From positions 1-64,000 of the forward strand of contig CAMYMU010000033.1 in the NCBI GenBank assembly GCA_947259575.1: a DNA stretch of 64,000 bases. The letters are read 5' to 3'. The position numbers and the translations under genes are program-made. Each line of letters begins with the position of its first letter. Positions within the stretch are counted from its first letter, which is position 1. Under the pieces are notes generated by a model, which was not told where the DNA came from, made no database searches, and was given only the letters and a program-made list of their open reading frames with translations. This document shows, one piece after another, positions 55,240 to 64,000 of this stretch. Source of the stretch: an uncultured Ectothiorhodospiraceae bacterium. GTDB lineage: Bacteria > Pseudomonadota > Gammaproteobacteria > UBA6429 > Thiohalophilaceae.

Positions 55240-55269
55240 TGCACCAACATGCAGCACCGTAATAGTGCA
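55240..55269 (+). promoter_or_regulatory. NtrC-type binding boxes upstream of the porin-urt operon
   Basis: AGCAC-CGTAATA-GTGCA at 55253-55269 matches the NtrC consensus TGCAC-N7-GTGCA except for one base. A weaker overlapping copy, TGCAC-CAACATG-CAGCA, lies at 55240-55256. They sit about 85-110 bases before the sigma-54 promoter at 55352, normal enhancer spacing. Confidence 0.65.
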
Positions 55270-55351
55270 GTCGCACTATCATCGAACATTTCAACTATTT
55301 CATTTTTCTTACTTCCACCCTAACTATCTGTTTTTTATATGTATTTCAGGT

Positions 55352-55367
55352 TGGCACAGCGTTTGCT
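55352..55367 (+). promoter_or_regulatory. Sigma-54 promoter of the porin-urt operon
   Basis: TGGCACAGCGTTTGCT matches the sigma-54 consensus TGGCACRNNNNTTGCW at every defined position. Transcription would start about 11 bases later and run into the TorF porin gene at 55502. With the NtrC boxes upstream this implies induction under nitrogen limitation. Confidence 0.9.
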
Positions 55368-55501
55368 CTAGTGGGTGCAGACGTTGTGTATTTTCGTTCA
55401 CTGGATGAATGGAGGGGGGCTAGCTAGAGGCAACCCCTGGAATACAGACTGAAAATTTTTAAATTTAATACTCAACACATTAACTACTCGGGAGTAGAAA
55501 A

Positions 55502-56254
55502 ATGAAATCAACAAAACTTAACCTAACCGCAGCTGCTTTAGCTGTCTCTGTTGCAATGGGTGCTAGCTTTGCAACACCTAAAACAGCTCAGGCTGAAGTT
55601 GCTTACAACGTAGGCATTCACTCTAAGTACCTTTTGCGTGGTATTTTTGAAGAGAATACAGGTACAGCTATCCAGGGTGGCGTTGACTGGAGTGATAAAT
55701 CAGGATGGTATGCAGGATGGTGGTTCTCTAATTTGAGCTACACCTATGAAGCGCCTGCCGACACTAAAACCAACGAGCAGGGTTTTGAGAATGACTTCTA
55801 TGGAGGTTATTCCGGCAATATCACCGATACAATTGGTTATGATGTTGGTTTGATTCAGTACATCTATGTCAATGTTGACGATTCTGACTTACTGGAGGCA
55901 ACAGGTACTTTAACCTTCGGTGATTTCTATGTAGGCGCTCAATACCTACTGTCTGATGGCTGGTGGGGTAACTCAGGTGATATCTACTGGAAAGCTGGTT
56001 GGTCTGGTAGTGTTGGTGGTGATGTAACTCTGGGTCTTGATTATGGTTACTACACTTATGATGATTCAGATAACAGTGAGTTAGGTTCTGCGACAACAAG
56101 CACCTCTGGTTTCCGTCACCTGAATGTAACAGCGTCTACACCTATCGCTAAAACTGGTGCAGAAGCTTATGTTCAATACACCTTTGCAGGTGAAGATCGT
56201 ACAGGAACTGAATACAACGATTCTATGGTTGTTGGTGTTACTTACGGTTTCTAA
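55502..56254 (+). CDS. TorF-family porin of the urea operon
   Basis: 250 residues. After a signal peptide (AAALAVSVAMGASFATPKTAQAE) it has the same YNVGIHSKYLLRGIFEE and GGVDWSDKSGWYAGWW features as the paralogue at 48677. It is driven by the sigma-54/NtrC promoter and lies directly before urtA. The likely role is outer-membrane uptake of urea or a related small amide; this is inferred from regulation and position. Confidence 0.9.
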   Translation: MKSTKLNLTAAALAVSVAMGASFATPKTAQAEVAYNVGIHSKYLLRGIFEENTGTAIQGGVDWSDKSGWYAGWWFSNLSYTYEAPADTKTNEQGFENDFYGGYSGNITDTIGYDVGLIQYIYVNVDDSDLLEATGTLTFGDFYVGAQYLLSDGWWGNSGDIYWKAGWSGSVGGDVTLGLDYGYYTYDDSDNSELGSATTSTSGFRHLNVTASTPIAKTGAEAYVQYTFAGEDRTGTEYNDSMVVGVTYGF

Positions 56255-56275
56255 GAAACTTGTAAAATTATAGGA

Positions 56276-56300
56276 AAGGCGGCTGTTTTGCAGCCGCCTT
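56276..56300 (+). terminator. Attenuating hairpin between porin and urtA
   Basis: AAGGCGGCTG-TTTTG-CAGCCGCCTT is a perfect 10-bp stem followed by a C/T-rich rather than pure T tract. It is probably a partial terminator or 3'-end stabiliser allowing high porin expression with read-through into urt. Confidence 0.75.
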
Positions 56301-56336
56301 CTTCCTTCTTCTAAAAAATAATCACGGAGGTATCAA

Positions 56337-57626
56337 ATGCGTAGCTGGATTAAAAAATTCACGCAAGCGACAGTAGCCGGTGTAGTACTTTTCGGTGTTA
56401 CTGTTTCTGCACAAGCTGCAGACACGATTAAGGTCGGTGTGCTTCATTCACTATCAGGCACTATGGCAATCAGTGAAACGACATTGAAAGACACAGTCTT
56501 AATGATGATCGATGAACAAAATAAAAAAGGTGGGGTATTAGGTAAGAAACTAGAAGCGGTTGTTGTTGACCCTGCCTCGAATTGGCCACTATTCGCTGAA
56601 AAGACTCGTGAACTTATTTCACAGAAAAAAGTAGATGTTATATTTGGTTGTTGGACATCAGTATCACGTAAATCTGTTTTACCTGTTATCGAAGAATTAA
56701 ACGGTCTGTTGTTTTATCCTGTTCAATACGAAGGTGAAGAATCTTCAAAGAACGTTTTCTACACAGGCGCAGCACCAAATCAACAAGCAATTCCTGCGGT
56801 TGATTATTTGATGAAAGAAGTAGGTGTTAAGCGTTGGGTGCTTGCGGGTACTGATTATGTATATCCACGTACAACCAATAAGATCCTTGAAGCATACTTA
56901 AAAGCAAAAGGTGTGAAGGCTGAAGACATCATGATCAACTACACACCGTTTGGTCATGCTGACTGGCAAAGTATTGTATCTGATATCAAGAAGTTCGGTT
57001 CAGCTGGTAAGAAAACAGCGGTAGTTTCTACTATTAATGGTGATGCCAATGTACCTTTCTATAAAGAACTAGGTAACCAGGGCATCTCTGCTGAAGATAT
57101 TCCAGTAGTCGCTTTCTCTGTTGGTGAAGAAGAGCTATCTGGTATCGATACCAAGCCTCTTGTTGGTCACCTTGCCGCATGGAACTACTTTATGTCTGCT
57201 GAAGGTAAAGAAAATGAAGCCTTCATTAAGTCATGGCACAAATTTATCAAAGACAAAAAACGCGTAACAAATGATCCTATGGAAGCCACCGCAATTGGTT
57301 TCAAAATGTGGGTGAAGGCGGTTACTAAAGCGAAGTCAACGGATACTGATAAAGTTGAGCAAGCTATGATCGGAATTAAAGTTCCTAACATGACCGGTGG
57401 TATTGCTGAGATGCTTCCAAATCATCACTTGACCAAGCCTGTTCTGATTGGTGAAATCCAGGAAGATGGTCAGTTTGAGACTGTATGGCAAACTGATGGT
57501 ACTGTCCCTGGTGATGCATGGTCTGACTTCTTACCAGGCAGTAAAGATGTGGTTTCTGACTGGGTGAAACTCAAGTGTGGTAACTACAATACTAAAACTA
57601 AGAAATGTTCAGGACAAAATTTCTAA
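56337..57626 (+). CDS. urtA: Urea ABC transporter substrate-binding protein
   Basis: 429 residues with a signal peptide (VVLFGVTVSAQAA). Motifs DTIKVGVLHSLSGTMAISETTLKD, VFGCWTSVSRKSVLPV-like (IFGCWTSVSRKSVLPV), LLFYPVQYEGEE and NYFMSAEGKENEAF are typical of UrtA. CGGAGG is a strong ribosome site. A terminator after the stop probably gives UrtA higher expression than the permease genes. Confidence 0.97.
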   Translation: MRSWIKKFTQATVAGVVLFGVTVSAQAADTIKVGVLHSLSGTMAISETTLKDTVLMMIDEQNKKGGVLGKKLEAVVVDPASNWPLFAEKTRELISQKKVDVIFGCWTSVSRKSVLPVIEELNGLLFYPVQYEGEESSKNVFYTGAAPNQQAIPAVDYLMKEVGVKRWVLAGTDYVYPRTTNKILEAYLKAKGVKAEDIMINYTPFGHADWQSIVSDIKKFGSAGKKTAVVSTINGDANVPFYKELGNQGISAEDIPVVAFSVGEEELSGIDTKPLVGHLAAWNYFMSAEGKENEAFIKSWHKFIKDKKRVTNDPMEATAIGFKMWVKAVTKAKSTDTDKVEQAMIGIKVPNMTGGIAEMLPNHHLTKPVLIGEIQEDGQFETVWQTDGTVPGDAWSDFLPGSKDVVSDWVKLKCGNYNTKTKKCSGQNF

Positions 57627-57638
57627 GTCCATGATAAT

Positions 57639-57674
57639 AACCCCAGTCAGTATATTACTGGCTGGGGTTTTTTT
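57639..57674 (+). terminator. Intrinsic terminator after urtA
   Basis: AACCCCAG at 57639 pairs with CTGGGGTT at 57662, extended by CAGTA/TACTG, and is followed by a T-run. It separates urtA from urtBCDE; partial read-through would explain the usual excess of binding protein over permease. Confidence 0.9.
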
Positions 57675-57785
57675 ATTAGTACAATTTGCTATATGGTAAT
57701 CGATATTCTGTTATGATGAGTTCGATAAAATTCACTACTAATTAACCTTGCCCATGATGCTGTGTAAAATAGAAAATATAAAACA

Positions 57786-59465
57786 ATGCAACATAGATCA
57801 TTCATACGATTTCTTCTGATAGCTGTTTTGAGCATGGCGGCCTTTACAGCGCCGGCAGTTGAACAGTCACAGTTGTCAGATAATACCCAGTTCAGTGATG
57901 ACACTGATACTCTGAGCTTTGAACAGGCAGTTGCGCTCCTGGCTGAAAAAGTGAATTTCAAGCAACAGGAAGAAAACCTTATACGTCTTTCTGGTTACGA
58001 AGATGAGCGGGTCTACAATATTCTGTATTCGTTTTCAAAAAACACTTTATTTTATGTAAAAGAGACTAAAGAGCTGGTTAGCGCGGTTAATGTTGGTGAC
58101 AGCTATAAAGTAACGTCAGTACTAGCTGGTGAAGTGCTGGACATAACCTCAAAAAGTAGCTTAAAGAAAGTTAAATCAAAAAATAGTTTACGCCGCCTGG
58201 CCGGTGAGTATCTGGCTGTGCTTGGCTTGAAAAGCAAAAATGTTAGTATCCGGAAAAAGGCTGTCTATGATGTTATCAAGAATGTAGACGAAGATGCTTA
58301 TCTCACTCTGAGTAAGTTGGTAAAAACAGAACCTGAAGCAGATATACTTGAACTAATTCAAGTTGGTGTTGCTATGTGGGAAGTTGACTCAGACATCCAA
58401 CAAACACGACTTGAAGCGATAGAAACTTTGTCCGAAAGTCTGATTCCCGATGTCAGGGTCAAACTGGCCGCATTTAACAAGAAAACGGAATCTGGTGAAT
58501 ACGTCGAGACTGATAAAAGAATCCGTACTGCCGCCGCAAGAGCAGTAGGTAAAATTGATGAGCGAATAGGCTTTTTTAGTTTCCTGGACAATGTTGTTTT
58601 CGGTTTAAGCCTTGGATCTGTATTGTTACTCATTGCCATTGGTTTAGCGATAACCTTTGGTGTCATGGGCGTAATAAATATGGCGCATGGTGAGCTAATG
58701 ATGATCGGCGCTTATACAGCCTTTGTTGTTCAGCAAGTTTTGCCATCACATATTGGCTTGTCGGTCTTTGTTGCTATTCCGCTAGCGTTTCTAGTTTCAG
58801 CTATGTTTGGTATTGCGATCGAGCGATTTGTGATCCGTTATATGTACGGGCGACCACTAGAAACTCTATTGGCAACATTTGGTATCAGTCTAATATTGCA
58901 ACAAATGGTAAGAGTCATCTTTGGCCCAACCAATCAGGCGGTTGAAACGCCACCCTTTATGAGCGGCTCGCTCGAATTTAATCCCATCTTTGCGATTACT
59001 TATAATCGGCTATATATATTCATTTTTAGTATCGCAGTGCTGTTAGCACTTATTTATATATTAAAAAGGACACGACTAGGTTTACAGGTACGTGCAGTTT
59101 CACAAAACCGACAGATTGCCAAGGCCATGGGAGTACGTTCCGAGTGGGTTGATGCGCTTACCTTTGGTTTAGGTGCAGGTATTGCTGGTATCGCCGGTGT
59201 TGCATTGAGTCAGTTAACTAATGTGGGACCTAACCTCGGCCAGGCCTATATCATTGATTCATTCATGGTCGTGGTCTTTGGGGGTGTAGGAAATCTTTGG
59301 GGTACTTTCGTTGCAGCCATGTCTCTGGGTGTGATTAGTAAATTTATGGAGCCCTGGGCAGGCGCCGTGTTGGCAAAGATCCTGGTACTTGTTTTCATAA
59401 TCTTGTTTATACAAAAGCGGCCACGTGGACTATTCCCACAAAAAGGTCGGGCGGCGGAGAATTAA
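57786..59465 (+). CDS. urtB: Urea ABC transporter permease UrtB
   Basis: 559 residues. A signal-like N-terminus and a long soluble helical domain (to about residue 260, with repeated helices suggesting HEAT-like units) precede the LivH-type permease, which has about eight helices with GVMGVINMAHGELMMIGAY, IERFVIRYMYGRPLETLLATFGISLILQQ and FMVVVFGGVGNLWGTF. Extended N-termini are common in proteobacterial UrtB. Confidence 0.96.
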   Translation: MQHRSFIRFLLIAVLSMAAFTAPAVEQSQLSDNTQFSDDTDTLSFEQAVALLAEKVNFKQQEENLIRLSGYEDERVYNILYSFSKNTLFYVKETKELVSAVNVGDSYKVTSVLAGEVLDITSKSSLKKVKSKNSLRRLAGEYLAVLGLKSKNVSIRKKAVYDVIKNVDEDAYLTLSKLVKTEPEADILELIQVGVAMWEVDSDIQQTRLEAIETLSESLIPDVRVKLAAFNKKTESGEYVETDKRIRTAAARAVGKIDERIGFFSFLDNVVFGLSLGSVLLLIAIGLAITFGVMGVINMAHGELMMIGAYTAFVVQQVLPSHIGLSVFVAIPLAFLVSAMFGIAIERFVIRYMYGRPLETLLATFGISLILQQMVRVIFGPTNQAVETPPFMSGSLEFNPIFAITYNRLYIFIFSIAVLLALIYILKRTRLGLQVRAVSQNRQIAKAMGVRSEWVDALTFGLGAGIAGIAGVALSQLTNVGPNLGQAYIIDSFMVVVFGGVGNLWGTFVAAMSLGVISKFMEPWAGAVLAKILVLVFIILFIQKRPRGLFPQKGRAAEN

Positions 59466-59466
59466 C

Positions 59467-60633
59467 ATGGCCTACCGATCATTTACACTAGAGATGATGA
59501 AAAATGACAAGGGTGGTAAGGTACTTCTACTGGTCCTTCTTGCGCTGATTATTTTTGTTCCGAGTTTAAATCTATTTACCTCAACAGATTCCGTTTTCCA
59601 TGTTTCAACTTACACACTGACATTACTGGGTAAATACCTTTGTTATGCACTGCTAGCGGTGGCGCTTGATCTTGTTTGGGGCTATTGCGGAATACTGAGC
59701 CTGGGACATGGTGCTTTTTTCGCATTAGGCGGCTATGGCATGGGCATGTACCTGATGCGGCAGATCGGCGATCGTGGTGTATACGGTAATCCTGAGTTAC
59801 CGGACTTTATGGTATTCCTCAACTGGCAGGAGCTGCCATGGTTTTGGCAAGGCTTTGATATGTTTTGGTTTGCCATGCTGATGGTTATTGTTGTGCCTGG
59901 TTTACTCGCCTTTGTGTTTGGCTGGCTGGCCTTCCGATCACGTGTAACGGGTGTTTACCTCTCGATTATGACCCAGGCACTCACTTATGCATTGCTTCTC
60001 GCATTTTTCAGAAATGAAATGGGCTTTGGTGGAAATAACGGCCTGACAGATTTTAAAGATATACTCGGTTATGACTTACAGGCGGGTTCAACACGGGCGG
60101 TATTGTTTATAGCATCCGCACTCGCGCTTGCTTTAGGTTATTTGCTGTGTCGTTATATTGTGACATCAAAACTTGGTCGAGTTGTGGTTGCTATTCGCGA
60201 TGCAGAAGATCGCGCCCGATTTATTGGCTACAAAGTAGAGAGCTTTAAATTATGGGTTTTTGTCGTCTCAGCTATTTTAGCGGGGATAGCCGGTGCGCTA
60301 TATGTACCCCAGGTCGGCATTATTAATCCCGGTGAGTTTTCACCACTAAATTCTATCGAGCTGGTCGTTTGGGTAGCGGTTGGTGGGCGTGCGACACTTT
60401 ATGGTGCTGCACTCGGTGCCGTAGCCGTCAACTATGGCAAGACTTATTTTACCGCCGTGTTACCTGAGTTGTGGTTATTTGCCCTTGGTGCATTGTTCAT
60501 TATCGTTACGGTCTTCATGCCTAAAGGTATTATCGGGCTTAGGGAACAACTCCGAAAAAAGAGATCGGAAATGAAGAAGGCCGATTCGGGTGAAGACACA
60601 TCTGATTCACCCCAGTCGGAAGGAAGCCAGTAG
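59467..60633 (+). CDS. urtC: Urea ABC transporter permease UrtC
   Basis: 388 residues from the ATG at 59467, one base after the urtB stop; an upstream frame start at 59425 lies within urtB. It is a LivM-type permease with about nine helices, including LDLVWGYCGILSLGHGAFFALGGYGMGMYLMR, NNGLTDFKDILG and SPLNSIELVVWVAVGGRATLYGA. It pairs with UrtB in the membrane. The C-terminus is charged and Ser-rich. It ends directly at the urtD start. Confidence 0.97.
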   Translation: MAYRSFTLEMMKNDKGGKVLLLVLLALIIFVPSLNLFTSTDSVFHVSTYTLTLLGKYLCYALLAVALDLVWGYCGILSLGHGAFFALGGYGMGMYLMRQIGDRGVYGNPELPDFMVFLNWQELPWFWQGFDMFWFAMLMVIVVPGLLAFVFGWLAFRSRVTGVYLSIMTQALTYALLLAFFRNEMGFGGNNGLTDFKDILGYDLQAGSTRAVLFIASALALALGYLLCRYIVTSKLGRVVVAIRDAEDRARFIGYKVESFKLWVFVVSAILAGIAGALYVPQVGIINPGEFSPLNSIELVVWVAVGGRATLYGAALGAVAVNYGKTYFTAVLPELWLFALGALFIIVTVFMPKGIIGLREQLRKKRSEMKKADSGEDTSDSPQSEGSQ

Positions 60634-61497
60634 ATGAAAGAACTGGATCGGCTACGGGAGGTCATGCGCAGGGACAGAGTCTTTGACTTTGTTGCCGAGA
60701 AACGGATGCCGTTTGCAACAGGACGACACACGATTGTTCCTGGTGAGCTGGATATCTCCCATGGAACGATTCTGTATGTTGAAGACATCACTGTTAGCTT
60801 TGATGGTTTCAAGGCGCTTAATGATCTGACCTTATATATTAACGATGGTGAGCTGCGCTGCATCATTGGTCCGAACGGTGCGGGTAAAACCACCATGATG
60901 GATGTGATTACTGGTAAAACTCGTCCAGATTCGGGCGTGGCCTATTTTGGTCAAACAATGGATCTGACCCGCATGAGTGAATACGAGATTGCACATGCCG
61001 GGATTGGGCGTAAGTTTCAGAAACCGACCATCTTTCCCTTTCATACAATTTTTCAAAATCTAGAGTTAGCCATGGCGGCTGACAAGCGGGTATGGCCAAC
61101 CCTGATCGCATCGATAACAGGTGAGCAACGAGAACGTATTAATGATGTGCTCGAAATTATCGGCCTCAAGGATTTACGCTCTAAAGAGGCCGCTCAGTTA
61201 TCACATGGTCAAAAACAGTGGTTAGAGATTGGTATGTTACTGATGCAAAACCCACGTTTGCTATTAGTTGATGAACCCGTAGCAGGCATGACTCATCAGG
61301 AAATGGATAAAACAGCAGAGTTGTTAAAACGCCTGGCGGGTGATCACTCGGTAGTGGTCGTCGAGCACGACATGGACTTTGTACGCTCAATCGCTGAAAC
61401 CGTCACAGTGCTGCACGAAGGCTCAGTTCTCGCCGAAGGTTCAATGGACGAGGTTCAAAATGATCCCCGTGTTATTGAAGTTTATCTTGGTGAGTAA
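60634..61497 (+). CDS. urtD: Urea ABC transporter ATPase UrtD
   Basis: 287 residues; the start follows the urtC stop with no gap. Walker A is GPNGAGKTT, the signature is LSHGQKQWLEIGML and Walker B is LLLVDEPVAGM, matching the LivG-type UrtD. A ~40-residue N-terminal extension precedes the ATPase core, as in other UrtD. Confidence 0.97.
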   Translation: MKELDRLREVMRRDRVFDFVAEKRMPFATGRHTIVPGELDISHGTILYVEDITVSFDGFKALNDLTLYINDGELRCIIGPNGAGKTTMMDVITGKTRPDSGVAYFGQTMDLTRMSEYEIAHAGIGRKFQKPTIFPFHTIFQNLELAMAADKRVWPTLIASITGEQRERINDVLEIIGLKDLRSKEAAQLSHGQKQWLEIGMLLMQNPRLLLVDEPVAGMTHQEMDKTAELLKRLAGDHSVVVVEHDMDFVRSIAETVTVLHEGSVLAEGSMDEVQNDPRVIEVYLGE

Positions 61498-61525
61498 AGG
61501 GGCGAATAAGTGGTGAGAATAACGC

Positions 61526-62221
61526 ATGCTTAGTCTAGATAAGGTTAATCAATATTACGGTGGTAGTCATACCCTTTGGGATATGACATTTGATATTGAA
61601 CAGGGTAGCTGTGTCTGTTTAATGGGGCGCAATGGCGTCGGTAAAACAACTGTTCTAAAAGCCATCATGGGTTTACTACCGCTGGAAAGTGGAAACATAA
61701 ACTACAAAGGCGAAACGATTAGTGGCAAGCCCGCAGAGTCACGTTCGCGACTTGGCATCGGTTATGTGCCTCAAGGCAGAGAGATCTTTGGTCAATTGAC
61801 CGTAGAAGAAAACCTGAGAATCGGACTTACAGCCAGGGCAGATAAATCAAAAAAGATTCCTGAACGTATATACGATTTATTTCCCGTACTGAAAGAAATG
61901 TTAGGGCGCCGCGGTGGTGACCTGTCTGGCGGCCAACAACAACAACTTGCTATCGGCCGGGCTCTGGCCCTGGACCCTTCTATTCTTATTCTGGATGAGC
62001 CCACTGAAGGCATTCAACCCAATATTGTTCAGGAAATTGGTGACATCATTATTAAACTGAATAAGGAAGAGAACATCACTGTTCTGCTGGTTGAACAGAA
62101 GCTTCCCTTCGCAAGACGTGTCGGCGAGCAGTTCATTATTCTCGACCGTGGTAGAAAGGTTGCAGATGGACAGATGCCGGAACTCAACGATGAGCTGGTT
62201 CAGCGTTACTTAACGGTATAA
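61526..62221 (+). CDS. urtE: Urea ABC transporter ATPase UrtE
   Basis: 231 residues. Walker A GRNGVGKTT, signature LSGGQQQQLAIGRAL and Walker B ILILDEPTEGIQPN identify the LivF-type UrtE. It completes the transporter operon. The following 347 bases hold nitrogen-control sites and no gene. Confidence 0.97.
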   Translation: MLSLDKVNQYYGGSHTLWDMTFDIEQGSCVCLMGRNGVGKTTVLKAIMGLLPLESGNINYKGETISGKPAESRSRLGIGYVPQGREIFGQLTVEENLRIGLTARADKSKKIPERIYDLFPVLKEMLGRRGGDLSGGQQQQLAIGRALALDPSILILDEPTEGIQPNIVQEIGDIIIKLNKEENITVLLVEQKLPFARRVGEQFIILDRGRKVADGQMPELNDELVQRYLTV

Positions 62222-62282
62222 GTCAGCTCACACTGGCGCTATATTCTAGTGCCGCTACACCCTCTTTTTAGTACTTAAACTC

Positions 62283-62342
62283 TGCACACAATCAGTGCAT
62301 GCACCGTGTTTGATCCCTCAATATATGCACTATTAGGGTGCG
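62283..62342 (+). promoter_or_regulatory. Two NtrC binding boxes before glnK
   Basis: TGCACACAATCAGTGCA at 62283-62299 is a perfect TGCAC-N7-GTGCA, and TGCACTATTAGGGTGCG at 62326-62342 matches all but the last base. They are centred about 85 and 128 bases before the predicted sigma-54 start, the usual enhancer arrangement for NtrC hexamers. Confidence 0.85.
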
Positions 62343-62392
62343 TTCGCTCCCGTTAAGTTGTGTAACTTGTTGTTTTTAATATATAAAAAACA

Positions 62393-62408
62393 TGGCACAT
62401 CAAATGCA
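62393..62408 (+). promoter_or_regulatory. Sigma-54 promoter of glnK-amtB
   Basis: TGGCACATCAAATGCA matches the sigma-54 consensus with one change (A for T in the TTGC block). GG and GC are correctly spaced. It would give a leader of about 150 bases before glnK at 62569. Confidence 0.85.
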
Positions 62409-62565
62409 TTATGAGTGGGCATAAAGCAGGATTTTTACTTCGCAATTTGTTCCAGTGGCAAAAGTGGAGAGATTTTGAAGTAACAAAAGCGCTTTCTTTT
62501 ATAGAGCTTTGAGCTCACTGGGTGTGAATCTGGTGGGGATTTTTTAATTAGAACAGGAGGGTTAA

Positions 62566-62907
<342 letters not shown>

Positions 62908-62918
62908 CGGGAGGCATC

Positions 62919-64000
62919 ATGGAAAATAATATTTTTGAACTCCAGTACGCCATTGACACCTTCTACTTCCTGGTGTGTGGCGCGTTGGTTATGTGGATGG
63001 CCGCAGGTTTCTCTATGTTAGAAGCCGGTCTGGTTCGTTCTAAAAACACAGCTGAAATTCTGACCAAGAATGTTGCGCTGTTTGCTATTTCTTGCACCAT
63101 GTACATGATCGTGGGCTATGAATTAATGTATGACGGTGGTCTCTTCCTGTCTGGAATCACAACTGTAGGTGGTATGGATGATGCTGCTGTTGCAGGTGTC
63201 CTTAAGGAATCTGTAGAAGCTGGATTTGGTGGCGATGCGGTTTATTCCGGTGCGTCTGACTTTTTCTTCCAGGTTGTGTTCGTTGCAACTGCAATGTCAA
63301 TCGTGTCTGGTGCGGTTGCTGAGCGCATGAAACTTTGGGCATTTCTAGTGTTCGCGGTTTTCATGACCGGTGTAATCTATCCGATGGAAGGTAGCTGGAC
63401 TTGGAACGGTGATGCCGTCTTTGGTCTTTTTGAACTGAGCTACAGTGACTATGCAGGTTCCGGTATTGTACACATGGCTGGTGCAGCTGCTGCCTTAGCT
63501 GGTGTTCTATTACTTGGTGCTCGTAAGGGTAAATACTCTGCCGATGGTAAAGTCAACCCAATTCCTGGTGCCAACTTGCCGTTAGCCACGCTGGGTACAT
63601 TCATCTTATGGATGGGCTGGTTTGGCTTCAACGGTGGTTCAACGCTGAAACTCGGTGGTATCTCCGTTGCTAATGAAGTAGCTAACGTGTTCCTGAATAC
63701 GAATGCTGCCGCGGCAGGTGGATTGATTGCTGCACTTATCGTTGCTCGTATCATGTTTGGTAAGGCTGACCTAACCATGGCATTAAACGGTGCATTGGCG
63801 GGTCTGGTAGCCATTACTGCAGAACCTGCTGATCCAACACCCTTAGCGGCGACTATCATTGGTGCAGTTGGCGGTGTGATTGTTGTCTTCTCAATCGTAT
63901 TCTTAGATAAGTTGAAGATTGATGATCCAGTTGGTGCCATTTCTGTCCACGGTGTAGTTGGTTTGTTCGGTGTAATGGTAGTACCTGTTACTGACGCAGA
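62919..64000 (+). CDS. amtB: Ammonium transporter AmtB (3' end outside window)
   Basis: At least 360 residues to the window edge. Amt motifs are visible: FSMLEAGLVRSKN, AVAERMKLWAFLVF, the first pore His in GSGIVHMAGAAAALAG, LGTFILWMGWFGFNGGS and the second pore His in ISVHGVVGLFG. About nine of the eleven helices are within the window. No signal peptide is seen. It is co-transcribed with glnK, 11 bases apart. Confidence 0.97.
   Translation, partial: MENNIFELQYAIDTFYFLVCGALVMWMAAGFSMLEAGLVRSKNTAEILTKNVALFAISCTMYMIVGYELMYDGGLFLSGITTVGGMDDAAVAGVLKESVEAGFGGDAVYSGASDFFFQVVFVATAMSIVSGAVAERMKLWAFLVFAVFMTGVIYPMEGSWTWNGDAVFGLFELSYSDYAGSGIVHMAGAAAALAGVLLLGARKGKYSADGKVNPIPGANLPLATLGTFILWMGWFGFNGGSTLKLGGISVANEVANVFLNTNAAAAGGLIAALIVARIMFGKADLTMALNGALAGLVAITAEPADPTPLAATIIGAVGGVIVVFSIVFLDKLKIDDPVGAISVHGVVGLFGVMVVPVTDA

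Noticed and set aside
63449..63940. 163-codon minus-strand open frame inside amtB
   Set aside because: It is the mirror of a clear Amt coding region, with an Ala/Pro-rich product typical of antisense shadows.

Overview
The window reads as the chromosome of a free-living, probably marine or aquatic gammaproteobacterium. The support is Rep helicase, a membrane-anchored cytochrome c5-type protein, UbiK, a ComM/YifB ATPase, TorF-family porins, tRNA-Arg(CCG) with an encoded CCA end, and NtrC/sigma-54 promoters in front of nitrogen genes. Genus is not determined; Methylophaga- or Thiotrichales-like lineages would fit, but that is only an impression. Base composition is moderately AT-rich, visibly more so around 20-27 kb.

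Region 1 (1-23.3 kb) is a type VI secretion system (T6SS) cluster on the + strand: the end of tssA, then tssB, tssC, hcp, tssE, tssF, tssG and clpV/tssH. Next come a VgrG with a C-terminal toxin-like extension and its likely immunity gene, a second plain VgrG, and an accessory set: a small VgrG-tip-like protein, a TIGR02270-like protein, a DUF2169 protein, a ketosynthase-like pseudoenzyme, a DUF4150 PAAR-like spike and a 1112-residue VasX/BTH_I2691-like putative pore-forming effector. The membrane-complex genes tssJKLM are not in the window and presumably lie upstream. Hairpins exposing GGA motifs before hcp and before the accessory operon suggest CsrA/RsmA control.

Region 2 (23.3-27.1 kb) is a rearranged tail of the T6SS island. 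It holds three related two-TM putative immunity genes, a truncated effector C-terminus, an IS4-type transposase remnant, short inverted repeats, and a 63-bp direct repeat. That repeat duplicates the 3' end and terminator of the neighbouring glycine-zipper gene. The layout looks like successive effector/immunity acquisition at one spot.

Region 3 (27.1-49.4 kb) is mixed housekeeping: a glycine-zipper lipoprotein-like gene, a DsrE/YjbQ/spermidine-synthase-like cluster, a TlpA thioredoxin, a GT2-GtrA-GT39 glycosylation trio, a MOD1 protein with a PAS-GGDEF-EAL partner, tRNA-Arg with tandem 119-bp repeats in its 3' flank, cytochrome c, rep, a large metallopeptidase/beta-propeller/beta-barrel protein, an olsB/olsA-like pair, comM, ubiK and a TorF porin.

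Region 4 (49.5-64 kb) is a urea and ammonium module: a nickel permease, ureDABCEFG (ureF frameshifted and apparently shortened), a TorF porin, the urea ABC transporter urtABCDE, then glnK-amtB running off the end. Sigma-54 promoters with NtrC-type boxes precede the porin-urt operon and glnK-amtB. The expected flow is: urea enters through the porin and UrtABCDE, nickel urease hydrolyses it, ammonium is handled through AmtB and sensed by GlnK, all under nitrogen control. The ureF lesion puts urease activity in doubt.
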